Positions 28,112 through 35,752 of a stretch of DNA of 63,041 nucleotides are shown here, one piece after another. Position 1 is the first letter of the stretch, and each line of letters begins with the position of its first letter. A program made the translations under genes and the position numbers. Source of the stretch: Bacteroidota bacterium (GTDB taxonomy: Bacteria; Bacteroidota; Bacteroidia; Chitinophagales; Chitinophagaceae). The DNA lies in contig CANHGW010000011.1 in the NCBI GenBank assembly GCA_947460175.1, positions 1-63,041 of the forward strand. The letters run 5' to 3'. The notes under the pieces are model-generated. The model saw only the letters and a list, made by a program, of their open reading frames with translations, was not told the DNA's origin and made no database searches.

Positions 28112-29085
28112 TAATAGCTTGAAGAATTTAAATACTGTTCAATATAATCTTTGATGCCTTCAGCGATAGAATAAAATGGTCTAGTATATCCTGCTGTAAT
28201 GAGTTTATTCATATTCGCTTCTGTATAATATTGGTATTTGTCACGTATGTCAATTGGGGTATCTATATAATGGATACTTTTTTCAATATGCATGGTGTTA
28301 AAAATGGCTTCTGCCAAGCTATTAAATGTCTCTGCCTTACCAGTACCTAAATTGTATAATCCGTTAATGGGTAGGTGTTGCATAAGCCAATAGGTCACAT
28401 TTAAAATATCTTTTACGTAAATGAAATCACGCATTTGTCCACCATCTATATAGTCTGGATGATGTGATTTGAATAATTTTAATTCATTGCTTGATTTTAT
28501 TTGATGATAGGCATGAAATATAACGGATGCCATACGTCCTTTATGATATTCATTGGGACCATACACATTAAAGAATTTTAAACCATACCAATTAGGCGGT
28601 GTAGAATCTTGTTTCAAAACCCATTTGTCAAATTCATTTTTGGAAACACCATAAGGATTTAATGGATGTAATTGATCTACCATTGAATGGTCATCATTGT
28701 ATCCAAGCTCTCCATTACCATAGGTTGCAGCAGAAGAGGCGTATATAAGTGGTATTGATTGTTGAGTGCAAAATGTCCATATTAATTTAGAATAATTCAA
28801 ATTTAATTTTTCGTGGATTGAATAATCCATTTCTGTCGTATCAGTACGAGCACCAAAATGAATGATACAATCAATCGTAGGTTTTTGAATAAAAAATGCT
28901 TCAATGGCATTTCTATCTATTTTGTCTATGAATTTGCAATTTATATAATTGGCTTGCTTTTTTTCAATAGTAAAATCATCTACAAGATATATTTTCTCAT
29001 AGCCTAGCTTGTTTAAAAATGACGTCATGCAACTGGCTATAAAACCAGAGGCACCTGTAATAAGTATCGTAGAATTTGAATCCAT
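28108..29085 (-). CDS. hldD: ADP-L-glycero-D-manno-heptose-6-epimerase
   Basis: A 325-aa short-chain dehydrogenase/epimerase that makes ADP-L-glycero-manno-heptose for the lipopolysaccharide inner core. It has the NADP-binding ILITGASGFIAS (residues 7-18), YASSAATYG, the catalytic Tyr/Lys in NPYGVSKNEFD, KFFNVYGPNEYHKG and the HldD-type MRDFIYVKDI. This supports an LPS-bearing Gram-negative host. It stands alone; other heptose genes are not in the window. Confidence 0.93.
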   Translation of the reverse strand: MDSNSTILITGASGFIASCMTSFLNKLGYEKIYLVDDFTIEKKQANYINCKFIDKIDRNAIEAFFIQKPTIDCIIHFGARTDTTEMDYSIHEKLNLNYSKLIWTFCTQQSIPLIYASSAATYGNGELGYNDDHSMVDQLHPLNPYGVSKNEFDKWVLKQDSTPPNWYGLKFFNVYGPNEYHKGRMASVIFHAYHQIKSSNELKLFKSHHPDYIDGGQMRDFIYVKDILNVTYWLMQHLPINGLYNLGTGKAETFNSLAEAIFNTMHIEKSIHYIDTPIDIRDKYQYYTEANMNKLITAGYTRPFYSIAEGIKDYIEQYLNSSSYY

Positions 29086-29104
29086 TTATTAAATAACTGT
29101 TGAA

Positions 29105-29112
29105 CAAATGTA
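29105..29112 (-). promoter_or_regulatory. Predicted -7 box (TACATTTG) of hldD
   Basis: The minus strand reads TACATTTG, an exact TAnnTTTG match, 19 nt before the hldD start. Confidence 0.42.
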
Positions 29113-29227
29113 CTTCATCCCTTGCATTCTTTTATACATAAGCATTATTCAAAAGGAGAATGATTCTTTTTGTGAATCTCAATTAAAAAAGTAGATTTAC
29201 GGATTAAACAATATAATAAATAATCGC

Positions 29228-30481
29228 ATGGGTGTAAAATTTAAACTAACCTTTATGAGTTTTCTTCAATTTTTTATTTGGGGAGCTTGGTTAATTACGG
29301 TTGGTAATTATTGGTTTGCTACTAAGCAATGGAATGGTGCTGAATTTGGGGCTATATTTTCGACACTAGGTTTATCCTCACTTATCATGCCAGCATTGAC
29401 AGGTATCATTGCCGATAAATGGGTTAATGCAGAAAGACTCTATGGATTATTACATATATTAGGAGGTTTAGCTATTGCATTTATACCACAAGTAGATAAT
29501 CCAGGTACATTTTTCTGGGTCATTTTTGCTGCTATGTTATGCTATATGCCTACTATTTCATTGTCTAATTCGATTGCATATACAATTTTAAAAAATAATC
29601 AATTTGATGTAATCAAAGTATTTCCTCCCATTCGTGTGTGGGGTACTATTGGTTTTATTGTTGCTATGTGGATTACCAATTTGACTGGAAACAAAGCCTC
29701 TGCTAATATGTTTTATATATCAGCGATAGCTTCTATTTTTCTTGGAGTATATTCTTTCACATTACCTAAATGTCCTCCGCAACGATTGACGTCGAAAGAT
29801 TCATCCATTGTAGAAATGCTAGGATTAAATGCATTTAAATTATTTACCAATTACAAAATGGCTTTGTTTTTTATTTTCTCAATGTTTTTAGGAGCTGCCT
29901 TGCAATTGACCAATATGTATGGCGATACGTTCTTGTCAGATTTTTCTAAAATGCCTGCCTATGCTGATTCATTTGTAGTAAAATATTCAACAATTATCAT
30001 GTCAATTTCGCAAATTTCTGAAACCTTATTTATTCTAGCGATTCCATTTTTCTTACGAAAATTTGGAATTAAACAAGTAATTCTTATCAGTATGTTGGCT
30101 TGGGTTTTACGATTTGGATTATTTGCTTATGGAGATCCTGCTGGCGGTTTATGGATGATTATCCTTTCATGTATAGTGTATGGAATGGCCTTCGACTTCT
30201 TCAATATTTCTGGTTCATTGTTTGTAGAAACAACGACGGACTCCAGCATTCGATCGAGTGCACAAGGCGTATTTATGATGATGACCAATGGATTTGGTGC
30301 CATATTTGGAAGCTCAGTAAGTGGCTATTTGATTGATCATTATTTTACACATGATGGTAGTAAAGATTGGCATTCTATTTGGCTCACATTCGCAATTTAT
30401 GCTTTGGTAATAGCAATTGCTTTTGCACTCATGTTCAAACATAAACATAATCCAAATGATGTTGAACATATTGGTCACTAA
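29228..30481 (+). CDS. Nucleoside permease (MFS, NupG-like)
   Basis: A 417-aa transporter with about twelve membrane helices, of the nucleoside:H+ symporter branch of the major facilitator superfamily. Typical words are FLQFFIWGAWLITVGNYW in helix 1, LTGIIADKWVNAERLYG after helix 2, and FPPIRVWGTIGFI. It probably imports nucleosides; specificity cannot be read. A bidirectional terminator at 30520-30550 separates it from the convergent enoyl-CoA hydratase gene. Confidence 0.88.
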   Translation: MGVKFKLTFMSFLQFFIWGAWLITVGNYWFATKQWNGAEFGAIFSTLGLSSLIMPALTGIIADKWVNAERLYGLLHILGGLAIAFIPQVDNPGTFFWVIFAAMLCYMPTISLSNSIAYTILKNNQFDVIKVFPPIRVWGTIGFIVAMWITNLTGNKASANMFYISAIASIFLGVYSFTLPKCPPQRLTSKDSSIVEMLGLNAFKLFTNYKMALFFIFSMFLGAALQLTNMYGDTFLSDFSKMPAYADSFVVKYSTIIMSISQISETLFILAIPFFLRKFGIKQVILISMLAWVLRFGLFAYGDPAGGLWMIILSCIVYGMAFDFFNISGSLFVETTTDSSIRSSAQGVFMMMTNGFGAIFGSSVSGYLIDHYFTHDGSKDWHSIWLTFAIYALVIAIAFALMFKHKHNPNDVEHIGH

Positions 30482-30519
30482 CCGGATTTTCATTTTATAA
30501 TAAATCTTATCCTTTAATG

Positions 30520-30550
30520 AAAAAAGCTACCTTAGTAGGTAGCCTTTTTT
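30520..30550. terminator. Bidirectional terminator
   Basis: A 7-bp stem gctacct / aggtagc with a 4-nt loop (30526-30543) is flanked by an A-run on the left and a T-run on the right. It can therefore terminate both the nucleoside permease (+) and the enoyl-CoA hydratase (-) transcripts. Confidence 0.82.
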
Positions 30551-30567
30551 AAATTTAATAGTGTTGA

Positions 30568-31338
30568 CTATGCAAATACTGGTTTGCGTTTTTCTAAGAA
30601 TGCACCTACACCTTCTTTCATATCAGATGTGCCAAAGCATTCGCCAAATTGTGTAATTTCAGTCTCATAACCTTCGGTTGTTCCTGCTTTGTTTACACAA
30701 GCTATAACTTTACCTAATGCCATTGGTGATTTCGTATTGATAACATTCAAAATGTTGATTGTGCGCTCAAGCAATGATTCCAAGGTGGTTACATGATTAA
30801 CTAATCCGATTGCCAGTGCTTCATTGGCATCAGCCATATGAGCAGTCATGCATAATTCCATCGCTTTGCCTTTCCCTACTAATTGTGTAAGGCGTTGTGT
30901 ACCACCATAGCCTGGTATTAAACCAAGATTGACTTCTGGTTGGCCAAATTTTGCATTTTCGCTAGCTAATCTGAAATGACAGCTCATTGCTAATTCACAT
31001 CCACCACCCAATGCAAAGCCATTGACTGCTGCAACGACTGGTTTAGGACAATTTTCAATTTTATTAAATACATTTTCTTGACCAATACGAGCAAGATTAG
31101 CTCCGTCAGTTGCGTCTAATTCTATAAATTCTGTTATATCAGCACCTGCTACAAATGCTTTTTGACCTGCACCAGTCAGTATGACACTTTTGATAGCCGC
31201 ATTGTTGTATACTTCATCAAATGCGTTACTCAAATCGGTAATCACATCTTTGTTGAGTGCATTCATTTTGTCGGGTCTGTTAATCGTGATGGTTGCGATA
31301 CCATTTTCTACGCTAAATAGGAGTGTGTTGAATTCCAT
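30568..31338 (-). CDS. Enoyl-CoA hydratase (crotonase family)
   Basis: A 256-aa crotonase-fold enzyme. The oxyanion-hole words FVAGADI and GFALGGGCELAM are present, and both catalytic glutamates of hydratases are conserved (GGCELAM and GQPEVNLGLIPGYGGTQRL). It should hydrate 2-enoyl-CoA to 3-hydroxyacyl-CoA in fatty acid or amino acid breakdown. It lies 65 nt downstream of the cobalamin-binding mutase subunit on the same strand, so the two may share a transcript, which fits propionyl-CoA-yielding catabolism. Confidence 0.94.
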   Translation of the reverse strand: MEFNTLLFSVENGIATITINRPDKMNALNKDVITDLSNAFDEVYNNAAIKSVILTGAGQKAFVAGADITEFIELDATDGANLARIGQENVFNKIENCPKPVVAAVNGFALGGGCELAMSCHFRLASENAKFGQPEVNLGLIPGYGGTQRLTQLVGKGKAMELCMTAHMADANEALAIGLVNHVTTLESLLERTINILNVINTKSPMALGKVIACVNKAGTTEGYETEITQFGECFGTSDMKEGVGAFLEKRKPVFA

Positions 31339-31403
31339 GTTTTATTCTTGATTTTATTTTTTTTGATTGATGTTATTCGTGATATCTATATCTATATCAG
31401 TCT

Positions 31404-31811
31404 TTACTGTCTTTTTTGCATTACTTCACTGTTGATGTAGACAGCTATTTCATGCGTAGGTGTTCCTGGACTAAATAATTTTCCTACACCCAAATCTGTA
31501 AGGGTTTGCATATCATCCTCTGGAATGATACCACCTCCGGTAACCAATATATGGTTTAATTTTTTTTCGTTGAGTAATTGAATCAATGCCGGAAAAACAG
31601 TCATATGTGCGCCTGATAAGATGCTTACGCCAATGGCATCCACATCTTCTTGAAGAGCAGCGTTTACAACCATTTCTGGAGTTTGACGTAAGCCAGTATA
31701 GATGACTTCCATGCCAGCGTCTTTGAGTGCAGCCGCTATTACTTTGGCACCTCGGTCGTGACCATCTAGACCTACTTTGGCAATAAGAACACGTATCGGA
31801 CGATTTTTCAT
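31404..31811 (-). CDS. Methylmalonyl-CoA mutase, cobalamin-binding subunit
   Basis: A 135-aa stand-alone B12-binding domain of the mutase C-terminal type. The base-off/His-on motif DxHxxG is D16-G-H18-D-R-G21; His18 would ligate cobalt. SILSGAHMT and [11 protein letters not shown] complete the cofactor pocket. It is the natural partner of the catalytic subunit at 4953-6506, which lacks this domain, although the two genes are about 25 kb apart. It precedes enoyl-CoA hydratase on the same strand. Confidence 0.93.
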   Translation of the reverse strand: MKNRPIRVLIAKVGLDGHDRGAKVIAAALKDAGMEVIYTGLRQTPEMVVNAALQEDVDAIGVSILSGAHMTVFPALIQLLNEKKLNHILVTGGGIIPEDDMQTLTDLGVGKLFSPGTPTHEIAVYINSEVMQKRQ

Positions 31812-31943
31812 TTTATTAATGTAAAAAGTTGCGCGAAGCTAAGCATTATTTATGATTTTAATACAAAAAGCTCCATCTGCTTGTGTAAAAATACGTTCAA
31901 TTTGTATAGATTTACTTCCCTTATCTTTATATTTACACTATCT

Positions 31944-32357
31944 ATGAACCCATTAGCTGCAAACGATTATTTACCACAGAAAGCACCATTTCAAATGATC
32001 GATTTTCTTACAGGTGCCGAGGAGAATTTTTTTCAATCCACTTTTACAATAAGAGAAAATAATGTAATGGTACACGAAAATATTTTCACTGAGGGAGGGA
32101 TGATTGAAAATATGGCACAAACCGCCGCCGCTGGGACTGGTTATTTTTATACAAATCAAGGTAAAGAAGTGCCTGTTGGTTACATCGGTGCTGTAAAAAA
32201 TATACAAATTATAGAACAAGCTTTAGTCGGAAATCATCTTACTACAGAAGTGAGCATAAAAATGAATATTGGCAATGCCAGCATTGCTGAAGGGAAAATA
32301 TTTATGGGTGAAAAATTATTAGCTTCTTGCGAATTAACTATTTTTGTAAATAATTAA
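31944..32357 (+). CDS. Hotdog-fold protein, FabZ-like
   Basis: A 137-aa protein counted from the ATG at 31944; earlier in-frame starts give a spurious hydrophobic extension. The opening LPQKAPFQMIDFL resembles the LPHRYPFLLVDR start of 3-hydroxyacyl-ACP dehydratases, and GGMIENMAQTAAA aligns with the FabZ helix holding the catalytic Glu (here Glu55). The GHFPG word with the catalytic His is not present as such; His44 could take its place if a three-residue loop is missing. It lies 12 nt upstream of a secreted protein gene and then a ketosynthase, so an ACP-linked acyl-chain role is likely. Confidence 0.75.
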   Translation: MNPLAANDYLPQKAPFQMIDFLTGAEENFFQSTFTIRENNVMVHENIFTEGGMIENMAQTAAAGTGYFYTNQGKEVPVGYIGAVKNIQIIEQALVGNHLTTEVSIKMNIGNASIAEGKIFMGEKLLASCELTIFVNN

Positions 32358-32369
32358 ACAACTAAAAAC

Positions 32370-33008
32370 ATGAAAAAGAATTTGATGTTAATCCTTCTAA
32401 TGTTCATTTCAAGTATGAACTTATTGGCACAATTCACAGCCAATGATGTATTTAATCCTAAAACTCCAATTACTTGGTTAGGAGTTGATTTTTCTGAAGT
32501 TCGATTTATAGGACCTGCCACAGGATGGGGTGAGGTTAGTACTAAATCACCTACAGAAATGCGCGATAAATATTTTCCAGAATGGAATAGTTTAATCATC
32601 AATGAATTTGAGAAATTTAAAATTGAAGATGCTGTGGCTCGATTGGAATTAGATAAAAATATTGATGCAGTTTCTAAGGCAAATGAAAAAACGAATAAGA
32701 AAGAATTATTTTCAGAAAATATTTCTGACTATCAAACACTCGATGAAGAAACTATCAAAAGCATGTTGAAAAAATATGACTTTAATGGTAAAGATGGACT
32801 TGGCTTTTTATTGGTAGCTGAGGGAATGAGTAAAGGAAGAGAAGAAGCTAGTTATTGGGCTACATTTGTTGACATGAGAACTAAAAAAGTACTTTTTACA
32901 AAACGTATAACTGGTAAAGCTGTCGGTTTTGGCTTTAGAAATTATTGGGCTGGAAGCATGAAAAATGTTTTCAAAACCATGAAGAAAGAATTTAAAAATT
33001 GGGACTAA
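32370..33008 (+). CDS. Secreted protein of unknown function
   Basis: A 212-aa protein with a signal peptide (hydrophobic about 4-17, cleavage near LLAQ). The mature part contains WLGVDFSEVRFIGPATGW, a Lys/Glu-rich middle, and GLGFLLVAEGMSKGREEA near position 155. I do not recognise the family by name. It sits between the hotdog gene (12 nt upstream) and a ketosynthase gene that overlaps its end by 10 nt, so it belongs to that operon. Confidence 0.65.
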   Translation: MKKNLMLILLMFISSMNLLAQFTANDVFNPKTPITWLGVDFSEVRFIGPATGWGEVSTKSPTEMRDKYFPEWNSLIINEFEKFKIEDAVARLELDKNIDAVSKANEKTNKKELFSENISDYQTLDEETIKSMLKKYDFNGKDGLGFLLVAEGMSKGREEASYWATFVDMRTKKVLFTKRITGKAVGFGFRNYWAGSMKNVFKTMKKEFKNWD

Positions 33009-34135
33009 ATTCTATACCACCGCCTGTTTATTTGATTGATGCTGCATTGGTGACACCATTGGGTATGAGTGTGGACGAAAATTTGCAAGCTCTTATTGCA
33101 GGAAAAAGTGGGATTGATAAAATAAATGATAATCGATTTTCGAAAATTGCCCTCCCGCTTGGAAAAATCGATGACAATTATTTACTAGATGCTGATGGGC
33201 AATATTTGTATGGAACACGTTTTGATACACTATTGATGCTTTGCGTTGCTCAACTAAAAGCTAAATCTTCAATCGATTTTGCTTCCAATGATGTATTCAT
33301 AATATTATCAACTACAAAGGGAAATATAGAATTGTTGGATAGCAATCAACCTCAAGATAAATTATTATTATCCTATTCGGCCAATCGTGTTCAAACATTT
33401 TTTAATAATCCTAACACTCCATGGATCATCTCCAACGCATGTATATCCGGAATATCAGCTTATGTAGTAGCCGAACGATTACTATCGAGTCAATTGTATA
33501 AACATATTGTTGTCATTGGTTGTGATGTATTGACAGAGTTTGTGATTAGTGGATTTACTTCTTTTCATGCGATCAGTGATGAAGTATGCAAGCCATTTGA
33601 TTTGCATCGAAAAGGAATTTCCTTGGGCGAAGCTTGTGCTGCATCTATTTTAAGTAATACAATTACGAGCTCTATTCTATTAAAAGGAGGTACAATCAGC
33701 AATGATTCAAATCATATATCAGGACCATCTAAAACAGGTGAAGAACTAAGTTTTTGTATAAAAAATACCTTGGAAACTGTCAATGTAAAATCAGAAGATA
33801 TAGATTTTATAAGTGCACATGGTACAGCTACTAATTACAATGACGAAATGGAATCATTGGCTATAGAAAAAAGCAACTTAAGTGATGCGCTTGTATTTAG
33901 TTTAAAAGCCAATTATGGGCACACACTAGGCGCTGCTGGAATTTTAGAAACGGTCATTGCTGCTGAATCTATGAAACTAGGAATTATACTTCCAAGTCAA
34001 GGTTACAATTTGCATGGCGTAAGTGGTGATATTCAAGTAAATAAAACATTGAAACATCAACATTCTCAATATGCATTGAAAACAGGTTCTGGATTTGGAG
34101 GTTGCAATGCCAGTTTACTGCTAGAAAGAGTGTAG
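32999..34135 (+). CDS. Beta-ketoacyl synthase (intact triad)
   Basis: A 378-aa thiolase-fold condensing enzyme. The Cys-His-His triad is complete: Cys148 (ISNACISGIS), His274 (ISAHGTATNYNDE) and His308 (LKANYGHTLGAAG). The C-terminal SGFGGCNASLLLERV is typical. The start is TTG at 32999, inside the end of the preceding gene; the first beta strand (VYLIDAALVTPLG) needs this start, and the overlap suggests translational coupling. It is one of three ketosynthase-like genes within 8 kb. Substrate unknown; an aryl-polyene-like role is inferred from the neighbourhood. Confidence 0.88.
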   Translation: MGLNSIPPPVYLIDAALVTPLGMSVDENLQALIAGKSGIDKINDNRFSKIALPLGKIDDNYLLDADGQYLYGTRFDTLLMLCVAQLKAKSSIDFASNDVFIILSTTKGNIELLDSNQPQDKLLLSYSANRVQTFFNNPNTPWIISNACISGISAYVVAERLLSSQLYKHIVVIGCDVLTEFVISGFTSFHAISDEVCKPFDLHRKGISLGEACAASILSNTITSSILLKGGTISNDSNHISGPSKTGEELSFCIKNTLETVNVKSEDIDFISAHGTATNYNDEMESLAIEKSNLSDALVFSLKANYGHTLGAAGILETVIAAESMKLGIILPSQGYNLHGVSGDIQVNKTLKHQHSQYALKTGSGFGGCNASLLLERV

Positions 34136-34222
34136 AAATCGAATCTTTTTTTATTCTGTCAAGTAAAAACGAGTTACATTTACTATGAATTCAATGTCGA
34201 ATTCTCAATAAATTTCATGATA

Positions 34223-34327
34223 ATGGCTAAAAGTCAAGATGTAAAAAAAACAACTAAAAAAGAACCCTTGAAAACTGCGAAAGAAAAAAAAGTAGAAAAA
34301 AGGGAAAAGAAAGCTAGTAAGCGATAA
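34223..34327 (+). CDS. Small lysine-rich protein (34 aa)
   Basis: A 34-codon gene beginning MAKSQDVKKTTKKEPLK and ending with a Lys/Glu-rich tail (KKASKR) and TAA. About 15 of 34 residues are lysine, with alternating acidic residues, so it is highly basic and probably disordered. An in-frame ATG 6 nt upstream is also possible. A strong terminator begins 2 nt after the stop, which supports a real transcribed unit. I recall similar short Lys/Ala/Glu-rich proteins in Bacteroidota, but the function is unknown; nucleic-acid binding is one guess. Confidence 0.6.
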   Translation: MAKSQDVKKTTKKEPLKTAKEKKVEKREKKASKR

Positions 34328-34328
34328 T

Positions 34329-34358
34329 AAAAAGACCACCGAATAAGGTGGTCTTTTT
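34329..34358 (+). terminator. Rho-independent terminator
   Basis: A 12-bp stem aaaaagaccacc / ggtggtcttttt with a 6-nt loop and a T-rich end. It closes the unit that ends with the small lysine-rich gene. The A-run on the left means it could also work in reverse. Confidence 0.88.
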
Positions 34359-34574
34359 AATTGGTTGGTTTGGCTAGCGTAAATATCTTTATAATATCTT
34401 TTTCAACGTAAACTTATAGTATAGTATTCATTTTTATGATAAAAGTCTATATAGGACATTAATTAATCTATAAAAGCATATAAATAGTATATGTATATTT
34501 TACGGCAGGAATTATAGATTATAATAATTCAATTTATTAACTAACTTTATGCTATATATAGTAAGATATTGAAT

Positions 34575-35306
34575 ATGAAGTATATAATAGTTGATGATGA
34601 TAATATAAGCCGAGAATCTACTATACAATATCTTCAATTGGTTCCCAGTTGTGAGTGTATCGGCGATTGTGAGAATGTAGTTGAAGCTACCCAAAAAATC
34701 CATCAAGAATTACCCGATGTTTTAATATTGGATGTTGAAATGCCTGGATTGACAGGTTTGCAATTTGCAAAAAGTTTAACTCAATTGCCTCTGATTATTT
34801 TTATTAGTTCACATCCGCATTATGCAGCTGAAGCTTTTGAAGTGGATGCCATCGATTATCTTGTAAAACCTATTGCTCCCGAACGATTAGTCAAAGCGAT
34901 GGAGAAAGCACGCAATTTGATTGAAATGAAAAAGTCAATTTCGGATAAAGATGGCTTTAATAAAACCGATGATAATTCCTTTTTCATCAAAGAAAAAAAT
35001 GCATTTGTTCGTATATTGAACAATGATGTTATCTATATTGAATCGCTTGCTGATTTTGTAACAATATATCTTAAAACTGGGGAAAAGAAAATAGCATTGG
35101 TTAATCTAAAGAACCTTGAACATCAATTGCCTTCGGCTATTTTTGTCCGCATTTCTAGAACTCATATCGTTAATAAGCAAAAAATTACAGCATTAGATTC
35201 TTCATCTGTGATGCTAGAAAAAATTCAATTGCCTGTGGGTAAATTATATACCAATATTACGATGCAAACTGTACTTGGGAAATCTGTAATTAAAAGACAT
35301 AGTTAA
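34575..35306 (+). CDS. LytTR-family response regulator
   Basis: A 243-aa response regulator counted from the ATG at 34575. The receiver shows YIIVDDDNISRE, the phospho-acceptor region VLILDVEMPGLTG and YLVKPI. The LytTR DNA-binding domain shows VIYIESLADFVTIY and IFVRISRTHIV. Its TAA shares one base with the ATG of the downstream histidine kinase (TAATG). It sits between two halves of a ketosynthase-rich region and may control those genes, which is an inference from position only. Confidence 0.9.
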   Translation: MKYIIVDDDNISRESTIQYLQLVPSCECIGDCENVVEATQKIHQELPDVLILDVEMPGLTGLQFAKSLTQLPLIIFISSHPHYAAEAFEVDAIDYLVKPIAPERLVKAMEKARNLIEMKKSISDKDGFNKTDDNSFFIKEKNAFVRILNNDVIYIESLADFVTIYLKTGEKKIALVNLKNLEHQLPSAIFVRISRTHIVNKQKITALDSSSVMLEKIQLPVGKLYTNITMQTVLGKSVIKRHS

Positions 35307-35716
35307 TGACTAAGTTGTTACATGTTATTTTTATTTTCTTCATATGCTTGTTTTGTGTTAAACAAAGCAATGCACAAGATGATCATTTAATTGATAGTTT
35401 ATACAAGCAACTAGATGAGTCTAAGCGTGATACTTTTCAAATGAAAATTAATAGAAGTATTGGTGACTTTTATATGTATAAAAATCCTATTAAAGCAATT
35501 CATTATTTTGAAAAAGCGAATGAATTAGCAATACAAAATAATCGTACACTTGATATTGCTAGTAATTATTATAGTATAGGTTATTGCTCACTTGAAAAAG
35601 GAAATTTTGATCACGCGATTGAAAACTATTTAAAATCGGTTAGGTTATATATTCAAATGAATGATGTAAAAAGACTAACCAATGCTTATTTGTCATTGTC
35701 AAATGTGTACTCTTGA
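35306..35716 (+). pseudogene. N-terminal part of an interrupted TPR histidine kinase
   Basis: Codes 136 residues: a signal peptide (MTKLLHVIFIFFICLFCV, cleavage near SNAQ), then tetratricopeptide-like helices (FYMYKNPIKAIHYFEKA, YYSIGYCSLEKGNFDHAI). It ends at a TGA at 35714-35716, in the middle of the repeat YLSLSNVYS-stop-AKKYPKAYEYL. The reading frame downstream is the same and continues the TPR pattern at once. One nonsense change therefore splits a gene that would otherwise give about 629 residues (35306-37195). TGA is a normal stop elsewhere in the window, so recoding is not expected. It could be a real disruption, a strain polymorphism or a sequence error. Confidence 0.75.
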
Positions 35717-35752
35717 GCTAAAAAGTATCCTAAAGCATATGAGTATCTCCAA

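Noticed and set aside
35714-35716. In-frame TGA as selenocysteine or a reassigned codon
   Set aside because: The site is a TPR helix with no redox context, and TGA is a normal stop elsewhere in the window (for example kinase 7216 and ketosynthase 39059).
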